Assembly: GCA_004299095.1 (NCBI GenBank)
Contig: SCQQ01000069.1
Location: 1-58,883, forward strand
Direction: 5' to 3'
Length of the DNA stretch: 58,883 nt
DNA from: Burkholderiaceae bacterium
Lineage (GTDB): Bacteria; Pseudomonadota; Gammaproteobacteria; Burkholderiales; Burkholderiaceae_C
In this document: in pieces, positions 58,552-58,883 of the stretch
Layout: each line of letters starts with the position of its first letter
Position numbering within the stretch: the stretch's first letter is position 1
Notes under the pieces: generated by a model
Seen by the model: the letters and a program-made list of their open reading frames with translations, nothing else
Told to the model about the DNA's origin: nothing
The model's database searches: none
Position numbers and translations under genes: made by a program

Positions 58552-58580
58552 ATCGTATCGTAATGAGACAGTAGTATCAA
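58552..58580 (-). promoter_or_regulatory. Promoter of the TetR unit
   Basis: On the minus strand TTGATA (58580-58575) and TACGAT (58557-58552) are spaced by exactly 17 bases, a good sigma-70 match. An imperfect dyad, TGACAAT (58547-58553) and ATGAGACA (58563-58570), overlaps the -10 and could be the TetR operator. The dyad is weak evidence. Confidence 0.6.
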
Positions 58581-58747
58581 TACCGGCTTTCCCCCACACC
58601 GGGCTGTGTCTGAAGGTCTCGGACAGCAGCGTTGCGGCGGTTACGGCCGCCCGGCGCCATATCGGCCGGCTCCTGCGCCCCGGTTTCCGCGCTGCGCCCG
58701 CGCGCCTGCCGAATTCCGGCGGATGCCCGAACTGAATCCCTGACGTC

Positions 58748-58883
58748 ATGCCGTTCAGCCCGTCCGACGAACCAGAATCCGCAAAGCCCGCAGCGCCCAG
58801 CGACGCCGATTTCAATCCGCCCAACCTGGCGCTGGCCACGTTCGCGCTGTCGCTCGGCACCTTCATGCGCGTGCTCGACACCA
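58748..58883 (+). CDS. DHA2-family MFS efflux transporter (5' part)
   Basis: The gene begins at an ATG at 58748 and runs off the window after 45 codons. The visible part has a hydrophilic start MPFSPSDEPESAKPAA and then PNLALATFALSLGTFMRVLD. This is the start of the first membrane span of EmrB/QacA (DHA2) drug exporters, whose conserved form reads ATFMQVLDTTIVNVALP. It is divergent from tetR across 168 bases, fitting a TetR-controlled efflux pump. Confidence 0.75.
   Translation, partial: MPFSPSDEPESAKPAAPSDADFNPPNLALATFALSLGTFMRVLDT

Overview
This is a G+C-rich chromosomal window, almost certainly from a betaproteobacterium and probably from Burkholderiales. The case rests on the BI-1/YccA and tRNA-His start, the HrcA-type CIRCE operator in front of groSL, serS next to tRNA-Ser, apbC next to metG, prmB, a Pseudomonas-like bkd operon and many LIV-type transport genes. 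No prophage, insertion sequence, CRISPR array or rRNA gene was seen. The taxonomic call is inference from gene content.

Layout. Positions 1-2250: end of a BI-1/YccA gene, its terminator, tRNA-His(GTG), a YihY-type membrane protein and a divergent DUF2069 protein. 2360-7860: a broken SDR gene, a GlcD-type FAD oxidase, the groS-groL operon (CIRCE, promoter, terminator) and a GST. 7860-8540 is a graveyard holding pieces of a photolyase and a LysR regulator. 8535-18833, all on the minus strand: a nitrate/sulfonate-type ABC transporter, an exported LigE-type DNA ligase, a complete LIV-type transporter and an acyl-CoA synthetase. 18834-22532: an MFS remnant, an NmrA-like reductase and two aldo/keto reductases. 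22648-25576, minus: tRNA-Ser(CGA), serS, ispH and an FKBP isomerase.

Positions 25808-33621 hold a tight purine operon, purC-purD-purN-purL-purQ-purM. It uses an unusual 1010-residue PurL with a PurS-like N-terminus and a separate PurQ, where betaproteobacteria normally have one fused ~1300-residue enzyme. PurC and PurD also look divergent. purK-purE follow on the other strand in ordinary form. Together the eight genes cover most of the route from phosphoribosylamine to SAICAR. I regard the six-gene operon as the most notable feature of the window.

Positions 36112-42938: radC, an Smr-domain protein and a branched-chain 2-oxoacid dehydrogenase operon (bkdA1, bkdA2, bkdB, lpd). This operon fits functionally with the LIV transporter and the acyl-CoA synthetase as a route for branched-chain amino acid use. 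43081-48588: a two-way terminator, a secreted SodC/CHRD-like protein, apbC, a patatin-like lipase and metG. 48653-53812: outer-membrane phospholipase A, a beta-hydroxyacid-dehydrogenase-like protein, acylphosphatase, a lipoprotein with a beta-lactamase fold but no SxxK motif, and YghU. 53957-58883 mixes decayed and live genes: an HXXEE-protein pseudogene, prmB with a 33-residue basic protein behind it, a tandem-cupredoxin secreted protein, a broken membrane-protein gene, a TetR regulator with a truncated NTF2-like gene and its own promoter, and the start of a DHA2-type efflux pump that runs off the window.
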